Assembly (NCBI RefSeq): GCF_048569485.1
Contig: NC_134364.1
Coordinates: 128,627,089-128,691,088, forward strand
Length of the DNA: 64,000 bases
Direction: 5' to 3'
From: Anomaloglossus baeobatrachus
Lineage: Eukaryota; Chordata; Amphibia; Anura; Aromobatidae
Shown: in pieces, positions 1 to 10,490 of the stretch
How the letters are laid out: the number at the start of each line of letters is the position of its first letter
How positions within the stretch are numbered: the first letter of the stretch is position 1
The notes under the pieces: generated by a model
Told to the model about the DNA's origin: nothing
Database searches by the model: none
What the model saw: the letters and a program-made list of their open reading frames with translations, nothing else
Position numbers and translations under genes: made by a program

Positions 1-840
1 TGATGCATTTCTAGTGTGGGCAGGTCACATCAAGCTTTGCTCAATACCTTAATGATGATGTCCTCTTATCATGTTTATACTGCTCCATTTCATAAGAAAG
101 TTTCCAGTAATCTTATATTACATGTAATTAGTCGTCACCAAATTCACACTATCCCCTGTGGGGAAAGGGTAAGAGCTAAACGCAGCTGTTCAACCTCACA
201 AAAGAATAACAATTAGAGAGACTTTCAACAGTTAGTTGAAATTGCAGAATAATAAAACATAAACAAGATCTAGACAATTATTATTATATAAAAGAATAAT
301 CCGTCAAATGTCTAGCAACAAATAAAATGAAAATGACTACCCCTTTCAGTCAGCAACATAAAATATATATCTAAATACTCACCAATACTTAATCAGGACC
401 CTATTCTCAAAAATATTACAAATGCAGGCTGTCAGGCAAAAAAAGGCAAAACCTTAGGCAATATATTATCTCCTACTTTATGCAGCAAACAAATGTTAAT
501 ATCACATGGTGTTCATCCAAAGGATTGCAGAAAAATAGATGCACTGAAAAAAACAATGATTTGCGGATTGCAAAGTAGATCAGTTTATTAACTGTGACAT
601 GCACCATGTTGTGTGTTGTAGTGAATGTAAAATATGCTACAGAAAATAGACACTTCAATTCCACATAAATCTCCACAAGATGTACTTATACATCATTAAT
701 GTCACACAAATTATGGAATTCTTAGTAATGCAACATTATGATTTTGATTTTTTTTTTTTTACAAATGCTACATTCAATATCAAGAAATGTTAATGGGTGC
801 TCAGTATTCACCTTTTCTGGCTAATTTAACTTTGTCCCGG
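1..840. other. AT-rich stretch without recognised genes
   Basis: I see no protein similarity, RNA gene or clear repeat boundary here. The sequence is AT-rich, with a run of about 13 T near 748-760. Short open frames at 16-216 and 473-676 have no recognisable content and look like chance. Confidence 0.5.
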
Positions 841-1158
841 TTGAAGGAGTCTGCTATTTAGGGTTTGGACAATTCTTTTCCTGGAGTATTGGTATGGCAG
901 GTACATAGATGATGTCCTGATCGCCTGGTCTGGAAATATACTCGCCATACCAACATTCATTGATTATATTAATTCTAATTTTCATAATCAATGTTTTACT
1001 TTTTCTACACACAAAACTGAAATTTCCTTTTTAGATTTGTATTTAGAAAAGTGATTGGCAAACCTATTATAACTTTTATATATCAAAAAACTAGTTCTAG
1101 TAGTACTTATTTATGTACTAATAGTATCCTTTGCATTCACACATTGAAATTTTAAAGG
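841..1158 (+). pseudogene. Penelope-like reverse transcriptase fragment
   Basis: Read forward, the region gives a piece of a Penelope-like (PLE) reverse transcriptase. The catalytic box RYIDDVLIAWSG starts at 899 and is followed by FLDLYLEK just before a stop at about 1052. The next stretch, in a neighbouring frame, resembles the PLE tail that usually reads as YxKPTDxNSYL, so there is at least one frameshift. There is no start codon and no GIY-YIG domain, so this is a truncated relic. It resembles the RT of the better preserved PLE at 17867-18320, although this copy has YIDDVLIAW where that one has YIDDVFMIW. Confidence 0.75.
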
Positions 1159-2053
1159 AGTGCTGTCGGTGGTTGCATGGCAGCTTTAAAAATGACTACT
1201 GTGGAGAGGTTTAGTGCAAGAAGCTCTGTTTACCAGATACCAGGAGTAGTCCTGGCCTCCATCCTTTGAACGATGTAAAGGGATCTGGACTTACACAGGG
1301 TCATCTGGGCTCAGACCATGGTATGGCTGCTGTCTGATGGTGCGGGCTGACAGAAGAGATCAGATATCTGGGTTAGCACGAGGATGGCAGTAAAGGTACA
1401 AAATCAGAAGATACAAAAGTAAGTAAACTGAACAAGGTTAGAATAGGAAGTCAATACAAAAAATAGGAGCTGAGAAGCAGCAGCAAACCAGAAGAACAAA
1501 CAATAACTAGTGGCTAACAGCAATAAGCTGGGAGCTTTAGCAATGTGTGGTGCTTTTGAATTGACTGTAGCAGGGAGCTGATAACTCCAGCTAAACAGCA
1601 CACACATCCTAATTGCCAGATTGGATCACACTAGAGTTCCTAGACACCATAATCTTTTTTTTATAACTGAGTATTTATTGATTTTTCAACAGAACATTAC
1701 AGTGATAGATCACTCAAAAAAAAAGCATACAGAAATTCAATGCAAGCCATGTAACAAATATAGTAAAGATTAATGGAATTGACAAGACAATGAAATATGA
1801 GGAAGGGAAAGGGAGGAAAGAGCCCTAGCCACCCAAATCCTAGTGGCTGGACAAAGCCTGTGCCATCAAGAGCTTCAAGTCCTGATGTCAAGTCCATTAC
1901 TAGTGCCACCTGCAAAATGAATATAGTGGTGTCTGCTAAGAGATGCAGATTTAACAAGAGCAGGTCTCGGAAGAGATGTGACACTGCCTAATTTTTCCTT
2001 CCTGAGGGGCCTCCGGAGCTTTAAAGGGAACCAAACATCAGGATTTTGGTATA

Positions 2054-3625
2054 CACTGTGTTCCAAATTATTATGCAAAAAGAGTTTAGGAGTGATAAGG
2101 TCAGAAATTTTTTGTGTGTCATGTAAACTCATTGCTGGTGATGGTGTCAGGGCTCTTTATATCACTGAAAGCGATTGCAGAGACCTGTGCACATTAGTTT
2201 GGCCATTGTGTCCAAATAAAGGCAAGACTACTTAAGAAGGCTTTTCCACATTATTAAGCAGCCTACATTTTTTGCCAAAATGGGAAAGAAAAAGGATGTG
2301 TCGGCCGCTGAGAAGCAACAAATTGTGGAGTATTTAGGTCAAGGCATGACTACAATCAACATTGCCAAGACACTTCATCGTGATCATCGCACAATCAAGA
2401 AGTATGTAGCTGATTCACAGCACAGGCGTGTGCGTGCTGATAAGGAAAAATTGAGGACTCTTTCCAACAGGCAATTGCGTCAGGTTAAAAGAGCAGCTGC
2501 TAAAATGCCTTGTCATAGCAGCAGACAAGTTTTTGAAGCTGCTGATGCCTCCAACGTCCCCCGAACAACAAGATGCAGGGTCCTTCAGAGGTTTGCAGCT
2601 GTGAGTAAGCCATCCTGTCGCCACCTCTATCCACTGCACACAAGCAGAAACGGCTCCAGTGGGCCAAACCATACATGAAGACTGACTTCCAAACTGTTTT
2701 GTTCACCGCTGAGTGCCGTGCAACGCTCGATAGTCCAGATGGATGGAGTGGAGGATGGCTGGTTGATGGACACCCCATGAAAACACGGCTAAGGAGTCAA
2801 CAAGGAGGAGGTGGAGTAATGTTTTGGGCTGGAATCATGGGGAGAGAGATTCTCGGCCCCTAGGATCCCTGAAGGGGTAAAGATGAACTCCATACTCTAT
2901 GTGGAGTTTCTAAAACAGCACTTCCTGCCATGCTTCAGGAGGAAGAACCGTGCATTTCGCAGCAAGATCATTTTCATGCATGATAATGCACCGTCTCATG
3001 CTGCAAATAACACATCTGCATCTCTGGCTGCTATGGGCATAAAAGAGGACAAACTCATGGTGTGGGCACCATCTTCGCCTGACCTCAACCCCATTGAGAA
3101 CCTCTGGAGCATCATCAAAAGGAGTGTCTATGATGGCGGGAGGCAGTTCACATCTAAGCAACAGCTCTGGGAGCGTATTCTGTCCACATGCAAAACAATT
3201 GAAGCACAAACCATCCAAAAACTGACAAATTCAAAGGATGAGAAAGTTCAAAAGCTTCTTTCAAACAAGGGGTCCTATGTGCAAATGTAACATCACCTAG
3301 AATTAAGTTTTGACTTGAAAACTGTTTGATTTCATTTTGTAATAAGCTGATAATGCTTATAATTTCACAATTCACCATTTTGTTTTTCAAAATAAAAATA
3401 AAAAGGTTGAAAACTCTGCTGTGCATAATAATTTGGAACATGCATTTTGAGTGCATTTTGAGTGTTTATTATTTTTATAAATATACTGTTTTCATAGGCA
3501 GTTGATCAAAAACATTTCAATTATACTCGAATAGTAGATGACTGGAAAATAACAATGACTGCAATTCATAAAGTTAATTTAGGAAAATATGAAAAAAATG
3601 TTGCATAATAATTTGGAACACAGTG
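2054..3625 (+). mobile_element. Tc1/mariner transposon inside the MITE
   Basis: The ends CACTGTGTTCCAAATTATTA and its complement are perfect inverted repeats. They are flanked by TA at 2052-2053 and 3626-3627, the Tc1/mariner target. The 3' side carries a second inner copy of the end motif (TGCATAATAATTTGGAACA at about 3423, again at 3602), resembling the IR/DR layout of some Tc1 elements. It sits in the left arm of the palindromic MITE, so it is younger than the MITE. Confidence 0.93.
2280..3290 (+). pseudogene. Tc1-type transposase pseudogene
   Basis: The start is ATG 2280 (MGKKKDVSAAEKQQIVEYL), followed by a paired helix-turn-helix DNA-binding region (INIAKTLHRDHRTIKKYV). The catalytic half follows: FTAECRATLDSPDGW at about 2704, DNAPSH at about 2980, and SPDLNPIENLW in the last third. 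In this family the first catalytic Asp lies in FTDECRA; here it is Ala, so the enzyme would be inactive even if continuous. The second Asp (DNAPSH) and the Glu (NPIENLW) are present, as in a DD34E enzyme. The frame changes near 2620 and again near 2862, so the protein is in three pieces. Confidence 0.9.
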
Positions 3626-5057
3626 TATAAGGTGCAGCCAGTGCAGTACTGGCACTATCAGGCACAGGCTGTATATACCATTAGTGGGCAGCTCAGATGT
3701 GTAGGCTGTGAAATCCAAGTTTATGAAGTTTGAAAATTCATCCACTTTTTGATTGACGTGTGCATCTCTGCTGATAATGTCCGGGCGGGTTATGCACGTG
3801 ATTCCCGCCCCCTCCCCCTCCCCACCGCCTGTTTCTCCCTCTCTCTGGCTGTATGCAAATTTCTCTATTTAGAAACACGGCGTCGGAGTTGGCGCATGGT
3901 CATAGCGCTTATCTCCGGCGCCATGTTTCTGAAGCCCACATTACCTAGTCTTGTGCATGAGAGAGCGGCGCATGCGCCCTCGCTTCTTCAGATCTCGTTG
4001 TGACCGCGGGAGCGCGTGCAGTCACAACAGGACTGGAGACCAGCTGATCTTACCCCGATTAGCTGCAGCAGACGATATCGTAGCTGCAGCTACTTGGGGT
4101 AAGATCAGCTGTTCTCCAGTCCTGTTGTGACCGTGCGCGCTCCCGCAGTCACAACGGGATCTGAAGAAGCGAGGGCGCATGCGCCGCCCTCTCATGCACA
4201 AGACTAGGTAATGCGGGCTTCAGAAACATGGCGCCGGAGATAAGCGCTATGCGCAGGCGCCAACTCCGACGCCGTGTTTCTGAATAGAGAAATTTGCATA
4301 CAGCCAGAGAGAGGGAGAAACAGGAGGTGGGGAGGGGGGGGGGGCGGGAATCACGTGCATAACCCGCCCGGACATTATCAGCAGAGATTCACACGTCAAC
4401 CAAAAAGTGGATGAATTTTCAAACTTCATAAACTTGGATTTCACAGCCTAAACATCTGAGCTGCCCACTAATGGTATGTACAGTCTATGCCTGATAGTGC
4501 CAGTACTGCACTGGCTGCACCTTATATACCAAAATCCTGATGTTTGGTTCCCTTTAAGACCAGGTTTATTCAAGATGTTTTTAAAAGCTGTTTACGGTAG
4601 TGTAAAAGCTTAGATGAATGGGGCCCATTTAATAGATGAAGGACATTTCAGGTGATAAGCTGCAGGGTTAATGATCTCAATTATTTTATAAGGACCCTAC
4701 ATTTCCCACTGTTAGGGGCTAGCCCTTTGAATCTACGGATTTGTTCAAGAAGAAATAAGAAAATAGAAAATGCAATTAGACCTTTAGCAATTTGACCATC
4801 AGCAGGAATAGGAACTGGCTCAGAGTCCTCAAAAAAATGGCCAGTAACTTTGGGAGAGTATGTCAGCTTTAACAAATTTAGTATCAGGTCTGAAAGTCAC
4901 AGCGAAATCAAATCTATAAGAGAACAAGACCCAACTAGCTTATCAAATTCTAAATATGTCAGATTCTTCCCATCTGTAATCCTATCTGAAAATTTAATTT
5001 GTAGTCTTAAGCCTAAAAGAGGCAAATCTAATAGTTTAGAGATTCCCATGAGTTGAG

Positions 5058-5427
5058 TACAGATGAGCGAAACTGAGGTTCCGTTTTCGAACTGAACAAA
5101 TTTAAAAATAAAGGTTTGGGTTCGGATGTTTTACATGCGAACGTCACTCGTGCAAGCAACGTTGTGCTCAGGTATGCTCGGTGCTCAGCCAACAGTGTGA
5201 GCTGCTTGCACGGCTCACACGGAGGGTAACATCAGCACAATTACGTGTAGTGTGCAACCCAAAATATTGTTTGAAAATGTTGACCCACTCTCCCCCGGAA
5301 GCTTATGGCTGTCTGTTAGTGGGTGCAAATTCAAACTGCCAATCAGATACTTGCTCCGTCGTTTGGCTCAAGCTCAGCTAATTTGCTGCCGGCAAACCGG
5401 ACCTCCACAGAACCGCTCATCTCTACT
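5058..5427. mobile_element. Small hAT-like non-autonomous element
   Basis: The ends TACAGATGAGCGAAAC and its near complement CGCTCATCTCTACT form imperfect terminal inverted repeats. GTTGAG occurs on both sides (5052-5057 and 5428-5433), 6 of a likely 8-bp duplication. No coding content. The hAT assignment rests on the ends and the probable 8-bp target site only. Confidence 0.5.
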
Positions 5428-5497
5428 GTTGAGTCCATTATATGAAGTCACACACAAGACTATAAAATAATGAGGACACATCTTATATCCCAGTCTT

Positions 5498-5503
5498 TTT
5501 ATT
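5498..5503 (-). terminator. Poly(A) signal of the S100A13-like gene
   Basis: AATAAA on the minus strand, about 62 bases beyond the stop codon at 5565-5567. This suits the short 3' untranslated region of S100 genes. Confidence 0.7.
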
Positions 5504-5564
5504 CTAACAGGGAACAAATAAAGGCACAGTTCGCTGCCAGGGCCATCACCACACAATGCGCACA

Positions 5565-5699
5565 TCACTTCTTCTTAGCTTTGACCTTGCTCTTAACCTG
5601 TTTTCTGAACTCTCTGAGCAGCTTCCAAAAGTCAATAAACGTCAGCTCACTGTTCTGGTTAATATCCAGAGACTTCATCTTCTCCTGTAATGAGGTGTC
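5565..5699 (-). CDS. S100A13: S100A13-like, last coding exon
   Basis: Second coding exon of an S100A13-like protein. The acceptor reads TTCCATTTTCTTAG and the exon starts in phase 0 with DTSLQEKMKSL. It encodes residues 51-94 and ends with TGA at 5565-5567. The second EF-hand loop is DINQNSELTFID (residues 62-73). Position 12 is Asp where the human protein has Glu, so calcium affinity may be lower. The tail is strongly basic (KQVKSKVKAKKK), like human S100A13, whose basic tail is tied to membrane and FGF1 export. Joined to the exon at 8375-8524 it gives 94 residues, close to the human 98. S100 proteins act as dimers in the cytosol and some are released without a signal peptide. The identity is by recalled similarity. 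Confidence 0.9.
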   Translation of the reverse strand, partial: DTSLQEKMKSLDINQNSELTFIDFWKLLREFRKQVKSKVKAKKK

Positions 5700-5962
5700 C
5701 TAAGAAAATGGAAATTTTTTGTCAAATATTGGTCAAGGAATCTCCATCCGCAATGGCATCTGATGTAGAGGAAGGAGCCGAATATCAAAAACATTGGTAC
5801 GATCCCATGGTTGTGGCTATCAACCAACAGAGGTATCAGGAGTCCCATACTCTCCATACTAACAATGAAACAAGAAAAACAAAATCAGCTCACCCAGATC
5901 ACATGGAGACTCCAATGAAGGACAGGTGCACGGTGAAGCCGGCCCGGCCAAGAAACTCCAGA

Positions 5963-6315
5963 AGACAGAAAAAAATCCAGCACTCGTGTCCAGAAAATAT
6001 ATTAAAACTTGCTTTTTTATTCAATATTCATGGTAAAATGGAAATGGATCATATCCACAAGGTATAAAAAATCCCCATAAAGATGAGATAGGATGACAGG
6101 GTACGCGTTTCGAGCTACATGCTCTTAATCTCAATCCAATGGATTGAGATTAAGAGCATGTAGCTCGAAACGCGTACCCTGTCATCCTATCTAATCTTTA
6201 TGGGGATTTTTTATACCTTGTGGATATGATCCATTTCCATTTTACCATGAATATTGAATAAAAAAGCAAGTTTTAATATATTTTCTGGACACGAGTGCTG
6301 GATTTTTTTCTGTCT
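5963..6315. repeat. 353-bp near-perfect palindrome from Penelope 3' ends
   Basis: Two arms of about 175 bp (5963-6137 and 6141-6315) are near-exact inverted copies, with almost no spacer. Each arm, read outward from the centre, has a GAGC/GCTC hairpin, GAAACGCGTACC, then an AT-rich stretch ending near ATTGAATAAAAAAGCAAG. This looks like the 3' end of a Penelope-like element, present twice head to head. It lies in the S100A13-like intron. Confidence 0.75.
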
Positions 6316-6319
6316 CCAT

Positions 6320-6682
6320 ACTAATAAGTATTTCACCGATTTGCTGGACATTACATTTAGGCTCCGACTTACCTTCAATACCTACAATTGACCTATTGTC
6401 ATACGTATTACCAAATATTAATCCAAATGGACAACATATTATGATATGTCTACGTTTTATTGGTTAACATATTATATTAGTGTCACACTGCAGAAAAATG
6501 GGCACAATTTAAAACCAATACATAAAAAGTTCAAGAGAAACAGCATCACAGGGCAGTGTGATCCAGATACAGATTATACATGATTTGGGACAATACTTTT
6601 TGTTTGTAGAGGTTCCATTATAAATACAGAGTAGGCTCTAGTACATTTAACAATAATAGTGATCATTTATATATTACAAATA
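6320..6682. other. Intron sequence, nothing recognised
   Basis: AT-rich part of the S100A13-like intron between the Penelope palindrome and the CR1 LINE. I see no coding content or clear repeat ends. Confidence 0.4.
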
Positions 6683-8200
6683 CTTATATTACATAGTAAC
6701 TTAGGTTGAAAAAAGACCTAGGTCCGTCTAGTTCAACCTTCCTCCACCAGTTCTACATTTGGTCATTAAGTCACTTATAACCAACAATGTTGTGTGTAGT
6801 GAGGAAATCCTCCGCCCTGATATAAAGCTGTTATAGTATCTGCCATTACTACCTCTTGTGGTCGCATTCCACAGTCTGACTGCTCTAACTGTAAAGAACC
6901 CTTTCCTATTTAGCTGTGGGAATCGCTTTTCTTCCACTCGCAGTGAGTGCCCCCTGGTCCTTAGTATTGTCTTCGGAAGGAATAAGTCTTGTACCAGTCC
7001 TTTATATTGACCACACATGTATTTATACATATAAATGAGATCTCTGATATGTTTTTTTCTAAGCTAAACAAATCTATCTTTTTCCACCTCTCATCATACG
7101 GGCGGCCTCCATTACTCATTATACGGGCGGCCTCCATTACTTGTAATAATCTAGTTGCTGCCTTTGAACTGACTCTAACTTCTGAATGTCCTTTTTAAAA
7201 TGTGGAGCCCAAAACTGGATCCCATATTCCAGAGGTGGCCTTACAAGTGATTTATAGAGGGGGAACAATACATTGGGATCACAGGATCTAATCTCTCTTT
7301 TTATACACCCTAGAATCTTGTTTGCTTTAGCAGCTGCTGCCTGACATTGAGTGCTGCTGCTCAGCTTATTTGTAATGATACCCAGCTCCTTCTCCTGTTC
7401 TGTAGTCCCGAGTTTACTTCCATTTAATGTATACGCAGCTATAGGATTACTCCGTCCTAGGTGCATTACTTTACATTTATCAACATTACATCTTATTTGC
7501 TAAGTATCTGCCCATTCTGACATCTTATCCAGATCTTTTTGTAATATTGTACTATCAAGGTCAGTTTTTAATATCCTACATAGTTTGGTGTCATCAGCAA
7601 AGACTGACACTTTACTATCAATCCCATCCACAAGGTCATTAATAAAGAGATTAAAAAGAATCGGTCCTAGCACAGATCCCTGCGGCCCCCACTGCTCCCA
7701 GTACAGATCCCTGCGGTCCCCACTGCTCCCAGTACAGATCCCTGCGCTCCTCACTGCTCCCAGTACAGACCCCTGCGGTCCCCACTGCTGACTATGGCCC
7801 ATTTAGAGAATGTTCCATTTATGACTACTCTTTGTTTCCTATCTTTTAGCCAATTCCTTACCCAGTTGCATATAGTTTCCCCTAGTCCTTGCTTCTGGAG
7901 CTTTAGTATAAGGCTATTATGTGGTACAGGATCAAATGCCTTTGAAAAGTCCAAATAAATCACATCGGCTGCATTACCAGTATCCAGGTTTGCACTGACC
8001 CCCTCATAGAACCCCACAGGTTGGTTAGACACGACTTATCTTTCATGAATCCATGCTGTCGGTTCAGTTATTATATTATTTTCTGCAATATATTTTTGCA
8101 TGTCATCCCTTAAAATGCCCTCATATAATAAAGTGCTTAGCATAGTGCAATCATTAGTCATAAGTCATTTATAGAGCATGTCTACAATTCCCCCATTATA
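6683..8200 (-). mobile_element. CR1 LINE, 5'-truncated
   Basis: Minus-strand CR1-type LINE within the S100A13-like intron. Its 3' end (6683-6760, ACATAGTAACTTAGGTTGAA on the plus strand) is of a kind I recall as frequent in anuran genomes. Going upstream on the minus strand come the RT C-terminal region (LVRPPLEYGIQFWAP), the catalytic box FADDTKLCR, the GPQGSVLGP box, and VIYLDFSKAFDPVPH. The endonuclease half is missing, as is usual for 5'-truncated copies. The frame differs on the two sides of a tandem expansion at 7672-7795, so it is a dead copy. Confidence 0.9.
7672..7795 (-). repeat. Four 31-bp tandem units inside the CR1 RT
   Basis: Units start at 7672, 7703, 7734 and 7765, each 31 bp, with few differences. 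Each unit carries the codons for the RT box PQGSVLG. Three extra units add 93 bp, a multiple of three, yet the frame still shifts by one across the block. Confidence 0.9.
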
Positions 8201-8374
8201 ATATAAGGAATGTGGGAACCAGTGCTTCAATAGTCCACCGGTTACCAATATTCACAGCCTGGGGCATAATAGTCGACCTCTCATTAGGTTACCCACCCGC
8301 TGTTGCCATACTGAATAGTGGAACACACTGCCCTGCACCTCGACGCGTTTCGCCAAAGCTTCATCCTGACTTAC

Positions 8375-8530
8375 CTTCATCAGGTGCGGCAGCTCCTCAT
8401 GAGAAAGTTTGATGAATTTATTGATACTCAGAGTTTTTGTCTTGCCCTCCTCTCTGGCGTGGTCAAAAAACCACTTCAATACGGTCACAATGGCACGTTC
8501 CAGTTCAGTCAGTGAAGGTGGCATCTCAGG
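8375..8530 (-). CDS. S100A13: S100A13-like, first coding exon
   Basis: The acceptor TTCTCCACAG precedes 8530. The ATG is at 8524-8522, six bases into the exon. It encodes exactly 50 codons (MPPSLTELERAIVTVLKWFF...HEELPHLMK) and ends in phase 0 at a strong donor, AAG|GTAAGT. TELERAI, EEGKTKTLSINKF and ELPHLMK match S100A13 closely. The N-terminal S100-type EF-hand is the non-canonical, longer loop. A non-coding leader exon, usual for S100 genes, must lie upstream of 8530, but I could not place it. The donor is followed within 20 bases by Penelope-like repeat sequence. Confidence 0.92.
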
Positions 8531-9299
8531 CTGTGGAGAACAGTGACGTTAACACACTTGGCACCAAAACCTGGCATCATAAATAAAGGAGCACATGAAA
8601 TAATAGCAAGACAAAGGAATAGTAGGAAGGGGAAACAGATAGCAGAAAAGGATGAAGAGAGGAGTGCAGCAGATAGCACAGGCAGACAGTAAGACAGAAG
8701 CTCACACCCGGGCTTGTTCTGCGCTGACTGCTCACTCACATAGATGTAGCTATATTCCAGCCCCACAACACCCTTAAATCATGGCACCAGACCAGTCTCC
8801 CAGTGTACTGCCGAGAGGAGTGACCATCGCCACCCACCTCAGACAGCCAACAGCATTACCAACTCTTCTCTGCTCTAAGTAGGGAGGATGGCACATATCA
8901 GCCACCTTCCAATATGGCATCATTCATGCCATGTGGTGTAGACCGTGCACCCCACCACCATCTGAGCCAATCAGATCCCTGTACAAGATCTTGTACACAG
9001 CAGATCCCTATTTGGTGGCATCTTAATTGCCTGGCATATAACACAGACCGTCACTGGATAATTCTAAAGATCATGTAAGGAATGTTTAGGACAAGAGACT
9101 CGCCAACAACCGGTCTAACCGAAGACCCGACCCATTTTTTGATGAGTTTCACATGTGAACATGAAGATTGCGAATGTTATTATATGAGTATATCTCGTGA
9201 ATCTCATATGTCCTGACCCTGAGAATGAAACTGTCCTCATGCAGGTCATATGATGTTTTTTCGCACAGACCAGTATCAGACTCGATGGCCTGGAGCCAG
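8531..9299. other. Upstream region of the S100A13-like gene
   Basis: This should hold the non-coding first exon and promoter of the S100A13-like gene. A possible minus-strand donor (TATGTGAGTGAG) lies near 8730-8742, but nothing else confirms it. GTACAAGATCTTGTAC at about 8980 is a short perfect palindrome. No coding content. Confidence 0.3.
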
Positions 9300-9633
9300 T
9301 GTCATCCCTCTACATACAGCGAGTCCACCCATATCCTGCCCACCGCCATTAACTTGAGAACGGCGGCAGCTATAGGCATAGAAGTGGTGTCTAGGTATAG
9401 TAAAGTAGCCATGTGCTACGCAATGAAACCACCTATAGCGCCACCTGGTGGAAAACAACGGAGTTAGCAATTTTATCTCGAAAATGGAACGAGATAGAGA
9501 AAAAAAGTGAATTAAAAAATTGCAGGGCATCATCAATTCAATACGAATCGACACCTTGCATACAGAAATGCTATGATATGAAACCCATGACCCCCCCAAA
9601 ACATTGAATGCTGGTCACGCATATGGCGCTCAT

Positions 9634-10130
9634 TTAACTTTGATGCTCAGTGGCCCCCGTCAGCTGCAATGCACATCTGGGCTCTGCACAGCATACTGTA
9701 TATTGCTGCAATGCACATCTGGCCTCTGCACAGCATACTGTATCTTGCTGCAATGCACATCTGGCCTCTGCACAGCATACTGTATCTTGCTGTAATGCAC
9801 ATCTGGCCTCTGCACAGCATACTGTATCTTGCTGCAATGCACATCTGGGCTCTGCACAGCATACTGTATCTTGCTGCACTGCACATCTGGCCTCTGCACA
9901 GCATACTGTATCTTGCTGCAATGCACATCTGACCTCTGCAAAGCATACTGTATCTTGCTGCACGTTGTGCAATATGGTAGGTGACACGTTTGCACAAGCA
10001 TCTGTGATACGTGGTCGTAGGACCTGCAATGTTGGTGGAGGGGTCGCATACACCTGCTGTTTGATGTGACCTCACAGAAAGAAGTCCAATGGGGTCAGGT
10101 CAGGTGAGCGGAGGCCACTCCACACAACCA
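9634..10130 (-). pseudogene. ITm-type transposase C-terminus with tandem expansion
   Basis: Minus-strand reading gives RSPDLTPLDFFLWGHIK near 10100, then QQVYATPPPTLQVLRPRITD and a Cys-rich tail. SPDLxPxDFFLWG belongs to transposases of the IS630-Tc1-mariner group that I recall mainly from arthropod genomes. There the protein ends RxDVCRxxxGAHIEH. Here the tail is replaced by seven 42-bp repeats, and the final GGH is followed at once by a stop. The Asp-containing core upstream is absent. Confidence 0.7.
9664..9957. repeat. 42-bp minisatellite, seven units
   Basis: Units start at 9664, 9706, 9748, 9790, 9832, 9874 and 9916, each 42 bp with one to three differences (core CAATGCACATCTGG...CTGCACAGCATACTGTAT). 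Since 42 is a multiple of three, the array stays open in several frames on both strands, which explains the overlapping open frames here. Confidence 0.95.
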
Positions 10131-10490
10131 CCATACCCAATGACTTGTAGGAAGGTCTCCATGAGGTGTCGCTTCACATCTGCAGCCTTGTGAGTTTTAC
10201 ACATTCTAATCACAGCATTTCTGTATGCAAGGTGTCGATTCGTATTGAATTGATGATGCCCTACAACTTTGTAATTCACTTTTTTTCTCTATCTCGTTCC
10301 GTTTTCGAGATAAAAATGCTAACTCCGTTGTTTTCCACCAGGTGGCGCTATAGGTGGTTTCATTGCGTAGCGCATGGCTACTTTACTATACCTAGACACC
10401 ACTTCTATGCCTATAGCTGCCGCCGTTCTCAAGTTAATGGCGGTGGCCAGGATATGGGTGAACACACTGTATATAGAAGGTGTCCAATGG

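Larger units (their letters stand above)
2021..4557. mobile_element. T2/Kolobok-like palindromic MITE
   Basis: TTAA target duplications lie at 2021-2024 and 4554-4557. The ends are AGGGAACCAAACATCAGG and its exact complement. The whole element is a foldback: the left arm (2025-2053 and 3628 to about 4075) pairs with the right arm (about 4090-4553), with the centre near 4080. Without the Tc1 insert it would be about 955 bp. The TTAA target and an end beginning AGGG fit the T2/Kolobok MITEs known from Xenopus. There is no transposase gene, so it must have moved in trans. The arms are GC-rich near the centre and AT-rich outside. Confidence 0.8.
1200..5045 (-). mobile_element. Old Ty3/gypsy remnant, split by a MITE
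   Basis: Minus-strand fossil of a chromovirus-like Ty3/gypsy element. The part at about 4558-5045 resembles the end of RNase H and the integrase C-terminal region (GPYKIIEIINPAAYHL can be read). The part at about 1600-2020 resembles leader or LTR sequence, and shares a recognisable block with 58080-58200 elsewhere in the window. The T2/Kolobok-type MITE at 2025-4553 sits between the two parts. The element is old and broken in many places. The outer limits, especially 1200-1600, are uncertain. Confidence 0.5.
9300..10490 (-). mobile_element. DNA transposon with long inverted repeats
   Basis: Arms of about 265-270 bp (about 9310-9574 and 10209-10480) are inverted copies with scattered differences. 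They contain CCACCAGGTGGCGCTATAGG, and translate to the same peptide in opposite directions. Between them, on the minus strand, is a transposase C-terminal piece. The N-terminal half is missing, so this is an internally deleted copy. I could not fix the outer ends or a target duplication. Confidence 0.7.

Noticed and set aside
16-216. 66-codon open frame near the window start
   Set aside because: No recognisable content and an AT-rich non-coding setting.
8370-8390. Exonic CACCTGATGAAG as the core of a hammerhead with the nearby GAAACGCGTC
   Set aside because: These bases encode the conserved S100A13 residues HLMK, and no proper stem II forms with them. The CTGATGA match is probably chance; the relic's own core is the decayed CAGGATGA.
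9634-10075. Several long overlapping open frames on both strands
   Set aside because: They are produced by the 42-bp minisatellite, whose unit length is a multiple of three. Only one minus-strand frame continues into transposase-like sequence.
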